A model generated the notes under the pieces. The model was not told where the DNA came from, searched no databases, and saw nothing but the letters and a program-made list of their open reading frames with translations. Of a stretch of 6,737 nt of DNA, positions 6,627 to 6,737 are shown piece after piece. The first letter of the stretch is position 1; each line of letters starts with the position of its first letter. This DNA is from Clostridia bacterium (GTDB lineage Bacteria; Bacillota; Clostridia; DUPQ01), in contig JAUVJE010000135.1 in NCBI GenBank assembly GCA_030592355.1, positions 1-6,737 on the forward strand. Direction: 5' to 3'. The translations under genes and the position numbers were made by a program.

Positions 6627-6737
6627 TCAACTATATCTACCGTAGTTCTGTATCGCTGCCATGACCGTCCTATAGCTCGTGAGCATGCTGCCGTTGTTGA
6701 CGGATCCGGCTGTAGCAATATTCAACCCTTTCGTATC
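6627..6737 (-). CDS. Unrecognised protein, C-terminal 36 residues (runs off the right edge)
   Basis: An open frame enters from the right edge and ends at TGA (6627-6629). The tail begins DTKGLNIATA and contains NNGSMLTSYRTVMAAI at fragment residues 13-28, ending RYS. The sequence looks like real protein: balanced composition, frame open to the edge, same strand as the rhamnosidase and stopping 42 bases before it. I do not recognise the family. By context it may be another enzyme of rhamnose-containing glycan breakdown, but this is inference only. The 42-base gap holds the rhamnosidase Shine-Dalgarno and no terminator, so co-transcription is likely. Confidence 0.7.
   Translation of the reverse strand, partial: DTKGLNIATAGSVNNGSMLTSYRTVMAAIQNYGRYS

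Noticed and set aside
6585..6630. A separate promoter for the rhamnosidase gene (TTGAAT ... TATAAA)
   Set aside because: The spacing is only about 13 bases, too short for a sigma-A promoter; the 42-base gap is better read as an operon-internal spacer.

Overview
The window looks like chromosome of a low-GC, Gram-positive anaerobe of the class Clostridia, possibly a plant-polysaccharide degrader. The grounds are the short-form HisG paired with HisZ, a hisZ-hisG-hisD gene order, purine-rich Shine-Dalgarno sites, an AT-rich intergenic region, and a large cytoplasmic family GH78 rhamnosidase. The lineage is an inference from gene content; there is no rRNA or other marker gene.

Left part (1-2213, minus strand): the start of a histidine biosynthesis operon, transcribed leftward in the order hisZ, hisG, hisD. 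hisD runs off the left edge. The genes overlap by 4 and 8 bases, so they are probably translationally coupled. HisZ and short HisG together form ATP phosphoribosyltransferase, the first committed and feedback-controlled enzyme; HisD performs the last two oxidations. A strong sigma-A-type promoter lies at 2185-2213. Octamer direct repeats and inverted repeats over the predicted start site look like a repressor operator. A small hairpin sits next to the hisZ ribosome binding site. The leader is too short for a T-box.

Middle (2214-3968, plus strand): one divergently transcribed gene for an asparagine-synthetase-like protein of 519 residues. It keeps the ATP PP-loop, lacks the N-terminal cysteine needed to use glutamine, and has a changed acidic loop in the synthetase domain. 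It appears monocistronic, with his genes behind it and a bidirectional hairpin terminator after it. Its substrate is unknown and it is the most open question in the window.

Right part (3969-6737, minus strand): a complete GH78 alpha-L-rhamnosidase without a signal peptide, preceded 42 bases upstream by the last 36 codons of an unrecognised gene in the same orientation. They probably share an operon, whose promoter lies beyond the right edge. The enzyme would release L-rhamnose from imported oligosaccharides or glycosides inside the cell.

No tRNA, rRNA, CRISPR array, insertion sequence or phage gene was seen. The window is mostly ordinary metabolic DNA; the points worth following are the atypical AsnB-like protein and the repeat-rich his promoter.
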